Source: Spongiibacter taiwanensis (lineage in GTDB: Bacteria > Pseudomonadota > Gammaproteobacteria > Pseudomonadales > Spongiibacteraceae). Taken from it: a stretch of DNA of 64,000 nt. Positions 40,340-49,900 of the stretch are shown here, in pieces. Position 1 is the first letter of the stretch. Every line of letters begins with the position of its first letter. The stretch spans positions 1,674,001-1,738,000 of the forward strand of contig NZ_CP098455.1 of assembly GCF_023702635.1 (NCBI RefSeq), written 5' to 3'. The translations under genes and the position numbers were made by a program. The notes under the pieces are model-generated. The model worked only from the letters and a program-made list of their open reading frames with translations, was not told the DNA's origin and searched no databases.

Positions 40340-42076
40340 GTGACCGCCGTTACCCGCCGCCTGGCTATGGCCATACTCAATGGCTTTGATGCCTTCTTCG
40401 CCGAGTACAAGAACATCACTCTCGGCGCCCAGGCCCGCTTTGAGGCCGCCGATTGGCACGCCTGCCAGAAAGCCATGCGCGACCGGCTGGACCTGTGGAA
40501 ACAGAAGCGCGCCATCGTGGCTGACGCGGCCTACACCATTACCGGTGGCAGCGTGGAAGACCGGGAAAACTGGACCATTGCCAAGGAAGAGTACGCGGAG
40601 CTGATCCAGAACCACGACAACTACGAGATCGCCCAGTCCTTTTTCAACTCCATCTACTGCCACGTATTTCATCACGAAAAAATTCGCGATCAGCATACCT
40701 TTGCCATGACGCCGTCGGGCCACAGCGGCCCCATGTCGAGCCAGTCCATTCTCAACATCTACCGCTTTGATGGTGATAACGCCGCCGACATCTTGCGCAA
40801 ACTGTTGCTCAGCTGTGAATTCAATATTCCCTGGGAAAACCTCGAGCGCGATATCGGCTTTATCGTCGACGTGGTCAATCGGGATCTGATACCCCGCATC
40901 CCCAAGAACAGCGGCGAGATCTGGGTAGAAACCCTGGAGTCCTTGTTCTTTCGCAATAAGGCCGCCTACCTCGTTGGCAGGGTGGTCAGCGGCAAGTTCA
41001 GCCTTCCCTTTGTTCTGCCGATTCTCCACACCGAGGAAACCCAAGCAATTTACGTCGACACCCTGCTCTACGACCCCGACGACATTTCCATTCTGTTCAG
41101 CTTTAGCCGCAGCTACTTTATGGTCGACGCGTCAATTCCCTCCGAGTACGTGGCCTTCCTACGCAGGCTGATGCCACACAAAGAAGTATTCGAGCTTTAT
41201 AACGCTCTTGGCATGCCGAAACATGGTAAGACCGAGTTCTTCCGCTTTGCCGTTGAAGACACACTGAAAAGCAGCGACCCCTACATTATCGCCCCCGGCA
41301 TCAAGGGGATGGTCATGCTGGTATTTACCCGACCGGAGTTTGATTACGTTTATAAAGTGATCAAGGATCGCTTCACGCCGCCCAAGGAAATGACCCGGGA
41401 TCACGTCAAGAAGTGCTACAGCCTGGTAAAACGCTGGGACCGTGGTGGGCGTATGGCCGATACCCAGGAGTTCAATAACCTGGCCTTTGATCGGCGCCGT
41501 TTCTCCGATGAGTTGATGGAAGAGCTTTACAAAGAAGTGCCGTCGCTAATCGAGGAAAACGGCAATGTGCTGGTGCTCAAGCATGTCTACATTGAGCGCA
41601 AGATGGTGCCACTGAACCTCTACCTCAAGGACTGCAGTGAAGACCAGCTGTACAGCGTCATGGATGAGTATGGCAAAGCCATCAAACAGCTGGCTGCCGG
41701 TAATCTTTTCCCGGGTGACATGCTGCTGAAAAACTTCGGGGTCACCCGACATGGCCGGGTGGTATTTTACGATTACGACGAAATCTGCCCCCTCACCGAC
41801 TGCAACTTCCGCCGTCTGCCCGAACCGCAAACCGAGGAGCAGGCCATGGCAACCCATCCCTGGTATGAAGTGAAACCCGAGGATGTTTTCCCCGAGGAGT
41901 TCCGCCTGTTTTTTTCGGGTAATCAGGCCGCCAAAAAAGTATTCGACCAGCTTCACAGCGACCTGTACGACCCAGATTACTGGCGGGAATTGCAGCAAAA
42001 AATCCGTGCCGGCTATGTGGCCGACGTATTCCCCTATCGCAAACGCCAGCGCTTTCAACAGCGGGGCCTGCTCTAA
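40340..42076 (+). CDS. aceK: Isocitrate dehydrogenase kinase/phosphatase
   Basis: AceK reversibly phosphorylates isocitrate dehydrogenase and so sends isocitrate into the glyoxylate shunt. At 578 residues it has the family's regulatory N-terminal half and a kinase core: an ATP-binding region near GIKGMVMLVFT (about 315-325), LKHVYIERKMVPLNLYL and the catalytic FGVTRHGRVVFYDYDEI. The start is GTG at 40340 with AAGGA upstream. It lies 1.4 kb after aceA on the same strand, with the ART-like and rraA genes between. Confidence 0.96.
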   Translation: MTAVTRRLAMAILNGFDAFFAEYKNITLGAQARFEAADWHACQKAMRDRLDLWKQKRAIVADAAYTITGGSVEDRENWTIAKEEYAELIQNHDNYEIAQSFFNSIYCHVFHHEKIRDQHTFAMTPSGHSGPMSSQSILNIYRFDGDNAADILRKLLLSCEFNIPWENLERDIGFIVDVVNRDLIPRIPKNSGEIWVETLESLFFRNKAAYLVGRVVSGKFSLPFVLPILHTEETQAIYVDTLLYDPDDISILFSFSRSYFMVDASIPSEYVAFLRRLMPHKEVFELYNALGMPKHGKTEFFRFAVEDTLKSSDPYIIAPGIKGMVMLVFTRPEFDYVYKVIKDRFTPPKEMTRDHVKKCYSLVKRWDRGGRMADTQEFNNLAFDRRRFSDELMEELYKEVPSLIEENGNVLVLKHVYIERKMVPLNLYLKDCSEDQLYSVMDEYGKAIKQLAAGNLFPGDMLLKNFGVTRHGRVVFYDYDEICPLTDCNFRRLPEPQTEEQAMATHPWYEVKPEDVFPEEFRLFFSGNQAAKKVFDQLHSDLYDPDYWRELQQKIRAGYVADVFPYRKRQRFQQRGLL

Positions 42077-42227
42077 ACAGGCCTGCGCCTGGTGGCGCCA
42101 ACGCGGATGGCGGCTTGAACTGGCGGCCACCAAACAGCAGAATCAATGACTGTGACACAAATACAATAATGCCTGGCCGCTGGCCCAATTAAAACTCGCC
42201 GCCGGCCCAATCTAAAAAGGCCACCGT

Positions 42228-43448
42228 ATGAATCAAAAAGTCATTGTCATCGGCGGCGGACCCGCCGGCCTGATGTGCGCGCTCGGCCTTGCCCAGGCCG
42301 GTGTCGACGTCACCGTACTGGAAAAAACCGAATCCATTTCCTACACCCCCCGAGCCATTGCCTACGCCTGGCCCATTTTTAGCGGCCTGGAATACTTCGG
42401 CGTACTTGATGACATGCTCGCCGCGGGCAACCTCGTTGATCGGCGTGGCTGGCGAATATTTTCCACTGGCGAAACGGTGGTTCACGACCATAGCAGTGTT
42501 GCCGAGCTGACCTCCCGCCCCTTTAGCTTGACCCTCGGCCAGGATCTCATTGGCGAAATTCTGTTTAAGCATCTGCAGCGTTTTGCCAACGCCAAGATTC
42601 AATGGGGCCGGGAGTTCATCGGCCTCAATCAGTCGCCAGAGGGAGTAAGCGTGGCGGTCAACGGCCCCGATGGCAGCGAAACCTATCAGGCCGACTGGGT
42701 GGTCGGCTGCGATGGCGGCCGCAGCGCGGTGCGCAAATCCCTCGACCTGCCCTTTCAAGGGTTTACTTGGCCCCAGCGCTTTGTTGCCACCGACATTCAC
42801 TATGACTTTGCTGCCCATGGCTGGGAGTCGGGGTATTTAATCGATCCGGTCTATGGCGCCGTGGTTTACCACCTCGGTCGAGATGATTTGTGGCGCGTCA
42901 CCTACGCCGAGGATCGCACGCTCCCGGAAGAGACCGCCGCCGAGCGGATTCCCGACTTTATTCGCACCATCTTGCCCGGTGACAAATCCTTTGAGCTGGT
43001 GCTGCACTCCGCCTACAACATGCACCAGCGCACGGCACCCACCTACCGCCAAAACCGCGTGCTGTTGCTGGGCGATGCTGCCCACATCACCAACCCCACC
43101 AGTGGCTTTGGCCTGATGGGCGCCCTGTACGACGCCTTTACGCTGATCGAGCCCTTGGCTGCCGTGACCCGGGGCGAGGTCAGTGACGACATTCTTGACC
43201 GCTACTCCCAGGCACGACGGCAGGTTTACCTGGAGCTGATTTCGCCCGTGTCAGCAGAGAGTAAACGGCTGGTATTCGACTGCCACGATCCAGAACGACT
43301 GCGCTGGGATTTTCAGCTTCTGCAAGAACGGCAGCAAAATCCGGCGGCCATGCGCCGCTTTATGTCGGTCCCCGCCGGGCTCGAAACCCCATGCTTGCTC
43401 ACCGGCAAAACCCTGGCAGAAAAGCTTCGGGATAAAGGCACCGCCTGA
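42228..43448 (+). CDS. FAD-dependent aromatic-type monooxygenase
   Basis: This 406-residue protein of the PHBH/MhpA-like group has VIGGGPAGLMCALGLA (Rossmann), CDGGRSAVRKSL (the DG motif) and VLLLGDAAHITNPTSGFG (the GD motif). These hydroxylate phenolic or quinone-like substrates with NAD(P)H and O2. No ring-cleavage or transport gene is adjacent, so the substrate is open. AAAGG precedes the ATG. A bidirectional terminator follows. Confidence 0.85.
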   Translation: MNQKVIVIGGGPAGLMCALGLAQAGVDVTVLEKTESISYTPRAIAYAWPIFSGLEYFGVLDDMLAAGNLVDRRGWRIFSTGETVVHDHSSVAELTSRPFSLTLGQDLIGEILFKHLQRFANAKIQWGREFIGLNQSPEGVSVAVNGPDGSETYQADWVVGCDGGRSAVRKSLDLPFQGFTWPQRFVATDIHYDFAAHGWESGYLIDPVYGAVVYHLGRDDLWRVTYAEDRTLPEETAAERIPDFIRTILPGDKSFELVLHSAYNMHQRTAPTYRQNRVLLLGDAAHITNPTSGFGLMGALYDAFTLIEPLAAVTRGEVSDDILDRYSQARRQVYLELISPVSAESKRLVFDCHDPERLRWDFQLLQERQQNPAAMRRFMSVPAGLETPCLLTGKTLAEKLRDKGTA

Positions 43449-43480
43449 TAAATCGTCGCTGCGCTTTCAGAAGGCCAAAA

Positions 43481-43507
43481 AAAACCGACCGCGATGCGGT
43501 CGGTTTT
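43481..43507. terminator. Bidirectional intrinsic terminator
   Basis: AAAACCGACCGC (43481-43492) pairs with GCGGTCGGTTTT (43496-43507) around a 3-base loop. There is an A run before and a T run after, so it serves both convergent genes. Confidence 0.92.
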
Positions 43508-43528
43508 TTACTAACGGCACCTGGAAAT

Positions 43529-44137
43529 TTAGAAATCCAGACGGGCGCTGACCCCAATCAGATCTCGATCCAGATCGCCGACAAAACTGCGGCTGATGTT
43601 GGCAGCAATGGAAAACTGGGGAATCAAATACACCCGCAAACCTGCGCCGATTTCGGCACCCGAATCGTCTTCACTACCCACTTCCTGTTGGGCCACACCG
43701 ATCATCAAATTACCCTCAATGTTGTTGGTCAACCAGGTGCGGCTGGTTGCCGAGCCCGTGAGGGTATCCACATCAACACCGTCCAATGCAGGGTTGCGAC
43801 TGTCGGTTTCACCGAAGCTGTAGTCCAAGGCAAACAGCACATCAGTGGTGGGAGAAATCTTCACCGGGTGCCCCACACCAATGCTATAGGTGTCCAACTC
43901 CAGATTGCGGCCGTAATCCAGATTGCCGATTGAGCCGCGCAGCAGGAACTGCTGCTGGGGATCCAGCGCCACCGAACCACCGAGGTAGGTGTAATCGGCA
44001 TCCTTGTCGCCGTCGTCTTCCACATCGGCGATTCCCCCCTCTACATAAGTGTAATTGAAGGGTTTAGCCATCGCGGCACCACTGAGAACAGCTGTGCTCA
44101 GACCGAGCGCCCAAACGAGTTTTGACGATGTTTTCAT
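43529..44137 (-). CDS. Outer-membrane beta-barrel protein, unknown family
   Basis: This 202-residue protein has a signal peptide (MKTSSKLVWALGLSTAVLSGAAMA) and about eight predicted strands with acidic turns. It ends in ARLDF, a typical barrel terminus. Acidic DVEDDGDKDADY and repeating YLGGSVAL/LLRGSIG strand patterns are visible. The ATG at 44137 has GAGAGG upstream; a codon at 44152 opens the frame, but no ribosome site supports it. I do not recognise a named family. Confidence 0.75.
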   Translation of the reverse strand: MKTSSKLVWALGLSTAVLSGAAMAKPFNYTYVEGGIADVEDDGDKDADYTYLGGSVALDPQQQFLLRGSIGNLDYGRNLELDTYSIGVGHPVKISPTTDVLFALDYSFGETDSRNPALDGVDVDTLTGSATSRTWLTNNIEGNLMIGVAQQEVGSEDDSGAEIGAGLRVYLIPQFSIAANISRSFVGDLDRDLIGVSARLDF

Positions 44138-44337
44138 AGGAAACCTCTCCATAGCGAATGTTGTGTTTCTGGGGGCTTCGACGCCCGACGCTGATGGAGA
44201 GTTCTGGATAGGAATCGGGATTGTGAATTTTGAACACTTAACGGGAGGGTTTAGTTTTTATTGTTGGGATTTCGGCACGCTCTCAGTAAAGGTAAAAGAC
44301 CCAACAGACAACACCCCGAGCGCGAAGGGCTCGCCCA

Positions 44338-44775
44338 TCAAACCTCCAATAAAAAAGTCACCGGTCCATCGTTCAGCAACGAAATCTGCATATCGGCGCC
44401 AAATACCCCCGCCGCCACGTTGGTGTGTTTCTCGCGGGCAAACGCCACCCCATAATCAAACAGAGGCTCAGCCTGAGCCGGCGGCGCCGCAGTCGAAAAC
44501 CCCGGTCGCAGTCCCTTGCGCGTATCAGCCGCCAGGGTGAACTGGGAGACTAATAACAAGCCGCCAGCAATGTCAGTGAGAGAGCAATTCATCTTGCCGT
44601 CCTCGTCGGCAAACACCCGGTACGCCAGTATCCGGGTAATCAACTTCTCCATGGCGGTCTGGTCGTCGCCTTTCTCTACCCCCAGAAATACCAACAAACC
44701 CTGATCGATTTGGCCGACGACATTCTGGTCCACTTCCACACGGGCATACCGCACCCGTTGCAACAACGCTTTCAC
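44338..44775 (-). CDS. dtd: D-aminoacyl-tRNA deacylase
   Basis: Dtd frees tRNA from mischarged D-amino acids and glycine. The 145-residue protein has the two signature motifs SQFTLAADTRKGLRPGF and NDGPVTF, as well as the first-strand LLQRVRYARVEVD. The start is GTG at 44775 with AGGAG upstream. It sits 49 bp after pip on the same strand, a pairing also found in Pseudomonas. Confidence 0.96.
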   Translation of the reverse strand: MKALLQRVRYARVEVDQNVVGQIDQGLLVFLGVEKGDDQTAMEKLITRILAYRVFADEDGKMNCSLTDIAGGLLLVSQFTLAADTRKGLRPGFSTAAPPAQAEPLFDYGVAFAREKHTNVAAGVFGADMQISLLNDGPVTFLLEV

Positions 44776-44824
44776 ATTAACTCCTTTGAGGTTGACGGGG
44801 TTCTGGGTATTCCTGCGCGGCCAT

Positions 44825-45787
44825 TCAAATGACGTCCTCTAACATATCGGCGATTTCATCAGTGGCTTTTACCAGGGCGTCAGCCACACTGGGCTCGAAA
44901 GCTGAGTGCCCTGCGTCTCTGACAATATGCAACTCCGATGCGGGCCAGCGGTGGTGGAGCTCAATTGCATTCTCCAGCGGGCAAATCATGTCGTAGCGTC
45001 CATGAACAATTATCCCGGGAATATGGCCAATCGCATCCATTCCTTCTAGCAGCTGGTTTTCACCGAGAAAAGCTTGATGCATGAAATAGTGGGTTTCGAT
45101 ATGGGACATGGAGACGGCAGCGTGAGGGTCGGTCATCACCTGTTCAATATCGAGGTTGGGGCGCAGTGTGCTGCAGCGCGCCTCCCATTGGCTCCAGGCT
45201 TTGGCCGCGGCCATGCGCGCCACTTCGTTATCGCCATGCAGGGTGCGGTGATAGGCCGCTGTCCAGCTCTCACCCTCCCGGCGGACCACCCCTTCGGCAA
45301 AATCCTGCCAGTAATCGGGGAAGATGCGGCTGGCGCCCCCCTCAGTGTAAAACCAGTCCAGCTCGTGGGGCCGGCACAGAAAAATGCCGCGTAAGATCAT
45401 CGCCGCCACCCGCTCCGGATGGGCCTGGGCATAGGCCAGTGCCAGGGTGGAGCCCCAGGACCCGCCAAACACGACCCAGCGCTCAATACCCAGGTGTTTT
45501 CGAATGGTCTCCATGTCGTCGACCAGGGCCTGGGTTGTGTTGTTTTCCAGGCAGGCGTGGGGTTCGGAGTGGCCGCTGCCCCGTTGATCAAACAGCACAA
45601 TGCGGTAGCGCTGGGGGTCAAAGAAGCTTCGTGCTTTGGGGTTCAGGCCCGCGCCGGGACCGCCGTGAAGAAACACCACGGGAATGCCATCGGGGCTTCC
45701 TGCCTGTTCCAGGTACAGCGCATGGGGCGCCTGCACCGCCAGACGCTCGGTTTGGTAGGGCTTGATGTCGGGGTAGAGAGCTTGCAC
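44825..45787 (-). CDS. pip: Proline iminopeptidase
   Basis: This is an alpha/beta hydrolase of 320 residues that removes N-terminal proline from peptides. The nucleophile Ser lies in VFGGSWGSTLAL. The Asp in HGRYDMICP and the His in RDAGHSAFEP complete the triad, and HGGPGAGLNP is the oxyanion loop. The start is GTG at 45787 with AAGGAG before it. It is upstream of dtd. Confidence 0.95.
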   Translation of the reverse strand: MQALYPDIKPYQTERLAVQAPHALYLEQAGSPDGIPVVFLHGGPGAGLNPKARSFFDPQRYRIVLFDQRGSGHSEPHACLENNTTQALVDDMETIRKHLGIERWVVFGGSWGSTLALAYAQAHPERVAAMILRGIFLCRPHELDWFYTEGGASRIFPDYWQDFAEGVVRREGESWTAAYHRTLHGDNEVARMAAAKAWSQWEARCSTLRPNLDIEQVMTDPHAAVSMSHIETHYFMHQAFLGENQLLEGMDAIGHIPGIIVHGRYDMICPLENAIELHHRWPASELHIVRDAGHSAFEPSVADALVKATDEIADMLEDVI

Positions 45788-45832
45788 GTCACCATCTCCT
45801 TGCTCACTCGGCCTTTACACATGCTGGGCCAT

Positions 45833-45866
45833 AAAAAAGGCACTACCGGAAACCGGCAGTGCCTTT
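45833..45866 (-). terminator. Intrinsic terminator of typA
   Basis: AAAGGCACT and AGTGCCTTT pair, with an inner CCGG/CCGG. Read on the minus strand, a run of six T follows (plus-strand 45833-45838). It ends the typA transcript. Confidence 0.88.
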
Positions 45867-45918
45867 GAGTGTAGCGCAGGGCAGAAACAGCGTCCCAGCG
45901 CTTAAAGCGGTCCGTCGA

Positions 45919-47727
45919 TTATTTGCCGGCTCGCTTGCGCTCATTTTCGGTGAGCAGTTTTTTGCGCAGACGAATGCTTTTGGGTGTTACTTCTACCAGC
46001 TCGTCGTCTTCAATAAATTCCAACGCTTGTTCCAGGGTGTGGCGCACGGGCGGGGTCAATGTCAGCGCATCGTCGGTGCCGGAGGCGCGCACGTTGGTCA
46101 GCTGCTTGGCCTTGGTCGGGTTAACCACCAGGTCATTGGAGCGGGAGTGCAGGCCCACGATTTGGCCTTCATAGATCTCTTCAGCATGACCCAGGAACAG
46201 CCGGCCACGGTCTTGCAGGTTGAACAGACCGTAAGCGAGGGTTTTACCTTTCACCATCGACACCAGTACACCGTTCTGGCGACCGGCCATTTCACCGCCT
46301 TTCACCTCACCGTAGTGGTCAAAGACCGTGGTCATGATGCCGCTACCGGATGTCAGGGTAAGGAACTGGCCCCGGAAGCCAATCAGGCCGCGGGCGGGTG
46401 CCATAAACTCGAGTTTCACCCGGCCTTTGCCGTCGGGTTCCATGTTGGTCAGCTCTGCCTTGCGCAGACCGAGTTCTTCCATCACCGAACCCTGATGCTG
46501 CTCTTCGACATCGATAACCACCTGTTCGTAGGGCTCCATCTTGACGCCGTCGACGACCTTCTGCACTACCTCAGGCCGGGACACCCCCATCTCAAAGCCT
46601 TCCCGGCGCATGGTTTCGATCAATACCGACAAATGCAGCTCACCACGACCCGAGACCTTGAACTTGTCGGGCGATTCGCCGGGCTCAACGCGCAGTGCCA
46701 CGTTGTGAATCAGCTCTTGATCCAGGCGCTCACGGATATTGCGGGAGGTGACAAATTTGCCTTCCAGGCCAGCGAAGGGTGAGTCGTTCACCTGGAAGGT
46801 CATGCTCACGGTCGGCTCATCGACAGTCAGCGGCGGCAATGCTTCGGGCTTCTCCGGATTACACAAGGTGTCGGAAATATTCAGACCTTCGATACCGGTG
46901 ATACACACGATGTCGCCAGCCTGGGCCTTTTCGACTTCCACCCGCTCTAGACCGTGGTAACCCATCACGGTCAACACCCGGCCTTTGCGCTGCTTGCCAT
47001 CGGCGCCTACCACCACAACCTGCTCGTTGGGGCGCATTTTGCCGCGGGTAATCCGACCAACGCCGATAACACCAACATAGCTGTTGTAATCCAGCGCTGA
47101 AATTTGCATTTGCAGCGGACCATCGACATCCACCTCAGGTACCGGCACCTTGTCGACAATCATCTGGAACAGGGGAGTCATGTCGTCGGCCAGTTCGTCG
47201 GCCTCCAGGCCGGCAACGCCATTCAGAGCAGAGGCGTAGATAATCGGAAAGTCGAGCTGTTCATCGGTCCCACCAAGACGGTCAAACAGGTCAAAGACCT
47301 GATCGATAACCCAGTCCGGGCGCGCGCCGGGGCGGTCCACTTTGTTCACCACCAGAATCGGCTTGAGGCCGCGCTCAAAGGCCTTTTGCGTCACGAAACG
47401 AGTTTGCGGCATGGGGCCGTCCACCGCGTCGACCAGCAGCAATACACTGTCGACCATCGACAGCACCCGCTCTACTTCGCCACCAAAGTCGGCGTGCCCG
47501 GGGGTGTCCACAATGTTGATTCGGTAGTCATTCCAGCGGATGGCCGTGTTCTTGGCTAGGATGGTAATGCCCCGCTCTTTCTCCTGGTCGTTGGAGTCCA
47601 TGATGCGCTCGGCACCCTCATTGCGACGGTCAAGGGTGCCCGACTGGCTCAGCAGCTTGTCCACCAGGGTGGTTTTGCCGTGGTCAACGTGGGCGATAAT
47701 GGCGATATTACGCAGATCATTAATCAT
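45919..47727 (-). CDS. typA: Ribosome-associated GTPase TypA/BipA
   Basis: TypA is an EF-G-like translational GTPase active in stress and ribosome assembly. The 602-residue protein has G1 [10 protein letters not shown]2 with the switch EKERGITI, G3 DTPGHADFG, and G4 NKVDRPGA. The later EF-G-type domains include [21 protein letters not shown]. The ATG at 47727 lacks a clear ribosome site but matches the family start. Confidence 0.97.
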   Translation of the reverse strand: MINDLRNIAIIAHVDHGKTTLVDKLLSQSGTLDRRNEGAERIMDSNDQEKERGITILAKNTAIRWNDYRINIVDTPGHADFGGEVERVLSMVDSVLLLVDAVDGPMPQTRFVTQKAFERGLKPILVVNKVDRPGARPDWVIDQVFDLFDRLGGTDEQLDFPIIYASALNGVAGLEADELADDMTPLFQMIVDKVPVPEVDVDGPLQMQISALDYNSYVGVIGVGRITRGKMRPNEQVVVVGADGKQRKGRVLTVMGYHGLERVEVEKAQAGDIVCITGIEGLNISDTLCNPEKPEALPPLTVDEPTVSMTFQVNDSPFAGLEGKFVTSRNIRERLDQELIHNVALRVEPGESPDKFKVSGRGELHLSVLIETMRREGFEMGVSRPEVVQKVVDGVKMEPYEQVVIDVEEQHQGSVMEELGLRKAELTNMEPDGKGRVKLEFMAPARGLIGFRGQFLTLTSGSGIMTTVFDHYGEVKGGEMAGRQNGVLVSMVKGKTLAYGLFNLQDRGRLFLGHAEEIYEGQIVGLHSRSNDLVVNPTKAKQLTNVRASGTDDALTLTPPVRHTLEQALEFIEDDELVEVTPKSIRLRKKLLTENERKRAGK

Positions 47728-47941
47728 GGGGAAAGAACATCGTAGGAGAAATTTGGGCGCGCAGTATACACCAGCACTGATGACAGGTCTTGCAAAATGG
47801 GTGCCTATCGTTGCACTCTTCAGCCTCCCGTATTACGACTCTCGCTAACGCCTTGCCTCGCCGCGGCGGGATTTACTGCGACCCACACGATTGCGCCCCG
47901 GTCGTTGCCAACCCAGCCTTAGTCAATCAAGAGATTCAGAG

Positions 47942-49387
47942 ATGCCAGCAAGGACTGCCTCGTCAACGCACCGCCCCCGAACAACCGACTGGCGGCGCTA
48001 CCATCGCCAAGTGATCTGTGCTGCCGGATTGCTGCTGGGATTGTCGTCGACCAGCAGTCAAGCGGTGGAGGTCGCACGAATGGAGGGTTTTGGCCCCGTT
48101 GCCCGAGGATTTGCCGGCGCGGGAGTTGCCCACGCCACTGGCGCCGCGGCAATGATGCTCAATCCGGCCGAATTGATGAGTAACCCGCTCGGGCACGAGT
48201 TCATGGGGCAGAACTCGGAAATCCACGTCAACCTCGATATCCACAACCGCAATACCCATGAATCTGTCCGCAATTCCCACCTGGGCGACAACCGTGGCCC
48301 CTACGATCTACCCGAACTGGCCTACAGCTATCGCGCTGAGCACTGGGCTTTTGGCACCGGGATCTTCGCTGCCGCCGGATTTGGCAGCGAGTTTCGCGAC
48401 CGCTCGTTCCTGTCTCGCACCAGCACGGGCAATGTCGATACCGGGCTACCCGCCAGCACCCGGTTAATCGCCCTCAAAATCCCCTTTGCGCTGGCTTGGC
48501 AGCCTCACCCGCGGCTTAAAGTGGGCGCTGCGTTAGATGTTGTAAGACTCGGCGCTAATCTCGCCAACCTGTTCGATATTCAGCAAGTGCGGATGCTGCA
48601 GGCCCAGCACCGCGTGAGTGGTGGGCTCAGCGCGTTAACGGCTCTCCCCAACGTCGCAGGCGTACATATGGATTTTGTGCAGAACAGCCCGGTGCAATCC
48701 AAACTTCAGGCTTGGGGGATTGGCGGCCGGATTGGTGCTTCCTGGCAATTGAGTGAAAACACTATTTTAGCGGCCGCCTATGATGCCCCTACGCGGGTCG
48801 GGGATCTAAAAGGCAACGGCCAGCTGACCGCCGTGGACTTGCTCGGCAACCAAATTCCCCTGCAAGGCCGGGGCCGCATACGGAACTTTCAGCTTCCAGA
48901 AGCTGCGGTGATCGGTATTTCCCATCGTCTGTCGCCCTCAATCTCCGTGGTGGTCGATCTGCGCCGCACGTTGTGGAAGCACATGCTCGACGATGTCGAT
49001 TTTGACTTTCAGGCCGAAGGCGGCCTCTTTGACGGCCAGCGACTCAATGTATCGCTGCCGCTGGGCTTCAATCATCTGACCACCATTTCAGCCGGCCTCG
49101 CCTGGGCTCCCAATGACACCTGGACATTACGCATGGGCGCCTCCCGAGCACTGCAAGAGCTGGTGAAACCTGATCGTTTCAATCCCGGCTTCGCTACCAT
49201 TTCCGGCAATCACGTGGTGGCCAATGCCAGCTACCGATGGCGGGACGCCCACGAGTTTACGGCAGGTGCAACCTATGCCTGGGCCGACCCGGTGAAGAAC
49301 CCGGGCAACAATACCGGCAGCATTCCCGCCATCCAAGGTGACAATGCTCAAATTACGCCCGCCTTGTCCTATCGCCGCCAATTCTAA
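47942..49387 (+). CDS. FadL/OmpP1-type outer-membrane transporter
   Basis: FadL-type porins bring long-chain fatty acids and other hydrophobic molecules across the outer membrane. After a hydrophobic signal (about residues 25-43, cut near SQA) the mature protein starts with VEVARMEGFGPVARGFAGAGVAH. A MMLNPAEL hatch-like motif follows, and the protein ends in YRRQF. The ATG at 47942 (481 residues) is one option; a codon at 47891 opens the frame. The basic region before the signal is unusually long, so the start is uncertain. A role in feeding the catabolic region downstream is possible. Confidence 0.85.
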   Translation: MPARTASSTHRPRTTDWRRYHRQVICAAGLLLGLSSTSSQAVEVARMEGFGPVARGFAGAGVAHATGAAAMMLNPAELMSNPLGHEFMGQNSEIHVNLDIHNRNTHESVRNSHLGDNRGPYDLPELAYSYRAEHWAFGTGIFAAAGFGSEFRDRSFLSRTSTGNVDTGLPASTRLIALKIPFALAWQPHPRLKVGAALDVVRLGANLANLFDIQQVRMLQAQHRVSGGLSALTALPNVAGVHMDFVQNSPVQSKLQAWGIGGRIGASWQLSENTILAAAYDAPTRVGDLKGNGQLTAVDLLGNQIPLQGRGRIRNFQLPEAAVIGISHRLSPSISVVVDLRRTLWKHMLDDVDFDFQAEGGLFDGQRLNVSLPLGFNHLTTISAGLAWAPNDTWTLRMGASRALQELVKPDRFNPGFATISGNHVVANASYRWRDAHEFTAGATYAWADPVKNPGNNTGSIPAIQGDNAQITPALSYRRQF

Positions 49388-49502
49388 ACAGCGCAGCCGA
49401 GCAAAAGAGGGCCCGCCAGTACCGACACGGATAAATTCCCCAGCCCAACCGGCCTCTCATTTGCTTACACCTTGTCGAGATAATCCGTGGGCGTCAGCGA
49501 AA

Positions 49503-49715
49503 CCAAGGAGGCTCTGCACAACCCGGTGATACCTCAGGCTTTGCCGGAGGGCGGGCCTTTGGGGCGCACTGGACGGCGCTGCATCGCCGAAACGTCGGAC
49601 CGCCGAGTGTCGGACCACACCAAGGACAACCAGCCTTGATCTTCGCGCAGCTCCTTGCCAGTACGCCCCAAAGACGCCGCTGAGGCATTACCGGGTTGTG
49701 CAGGGCCTCCCTAGG
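49503..49715. mobile_element. MITE-like inverted-repeat element, copy 1
   Basis: The element is 213 bp. Left arm (49503-49538) begins CCAAGGAGGCTCTGCACAAC. Right arm (49680-49715) is its reverse complement with about five mismatches. The interior has no gene; a minus-strand frame across it is spurious. It is homologous over most of its length to the element at 56601-56785, which lies in the opposite orientation. No transposase is present, so it must be moved in trans, if at all. The target duplication is not clear. It lies after the FadL-type gene and before the TonB receptor's terminator. Confidence 0.8.
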
Positions 49716-49802
49716 CCTGGGCTGGAGCGTTGCTCCAAATGACAAAAGGTAGTGAGATTTTCCGCAACAAAGAGCGTCGTTCTAAATTTCCAGTATGGAA
49801 AG

Positions 49803-49832
49803 AAAAAAATCCCAGAGCCGTGGCCGACTCTG
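49803..49832 (-). terminator. Intrinsic terminator of the TonB receptor gene
   Basis: On the minus strand CAGAG and CTCTG form a stem with an inner CG/CG after one mismatch. A run of seven T then follows (plus-strand A run 49803-49809). Confidence 0.75.
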
Positions 49833-49900
49833 AGAAAGGGCGTGGTGATCAGCGCTGCCGCTTACATTAGCGTCGATTTCACCAAGATTCTTACCAGTGC

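Noticed and set aside
44055-44540. 161-codon plus-strand frame
   Set aside because: It overlaps dtd and the start of the barrel protein in antisense; composition not protein-like.
49494-49745. 83-codon minus-strand frame
   Set aside because: It spans copy 1 of the MITE-like element and has no family or ribosome site.
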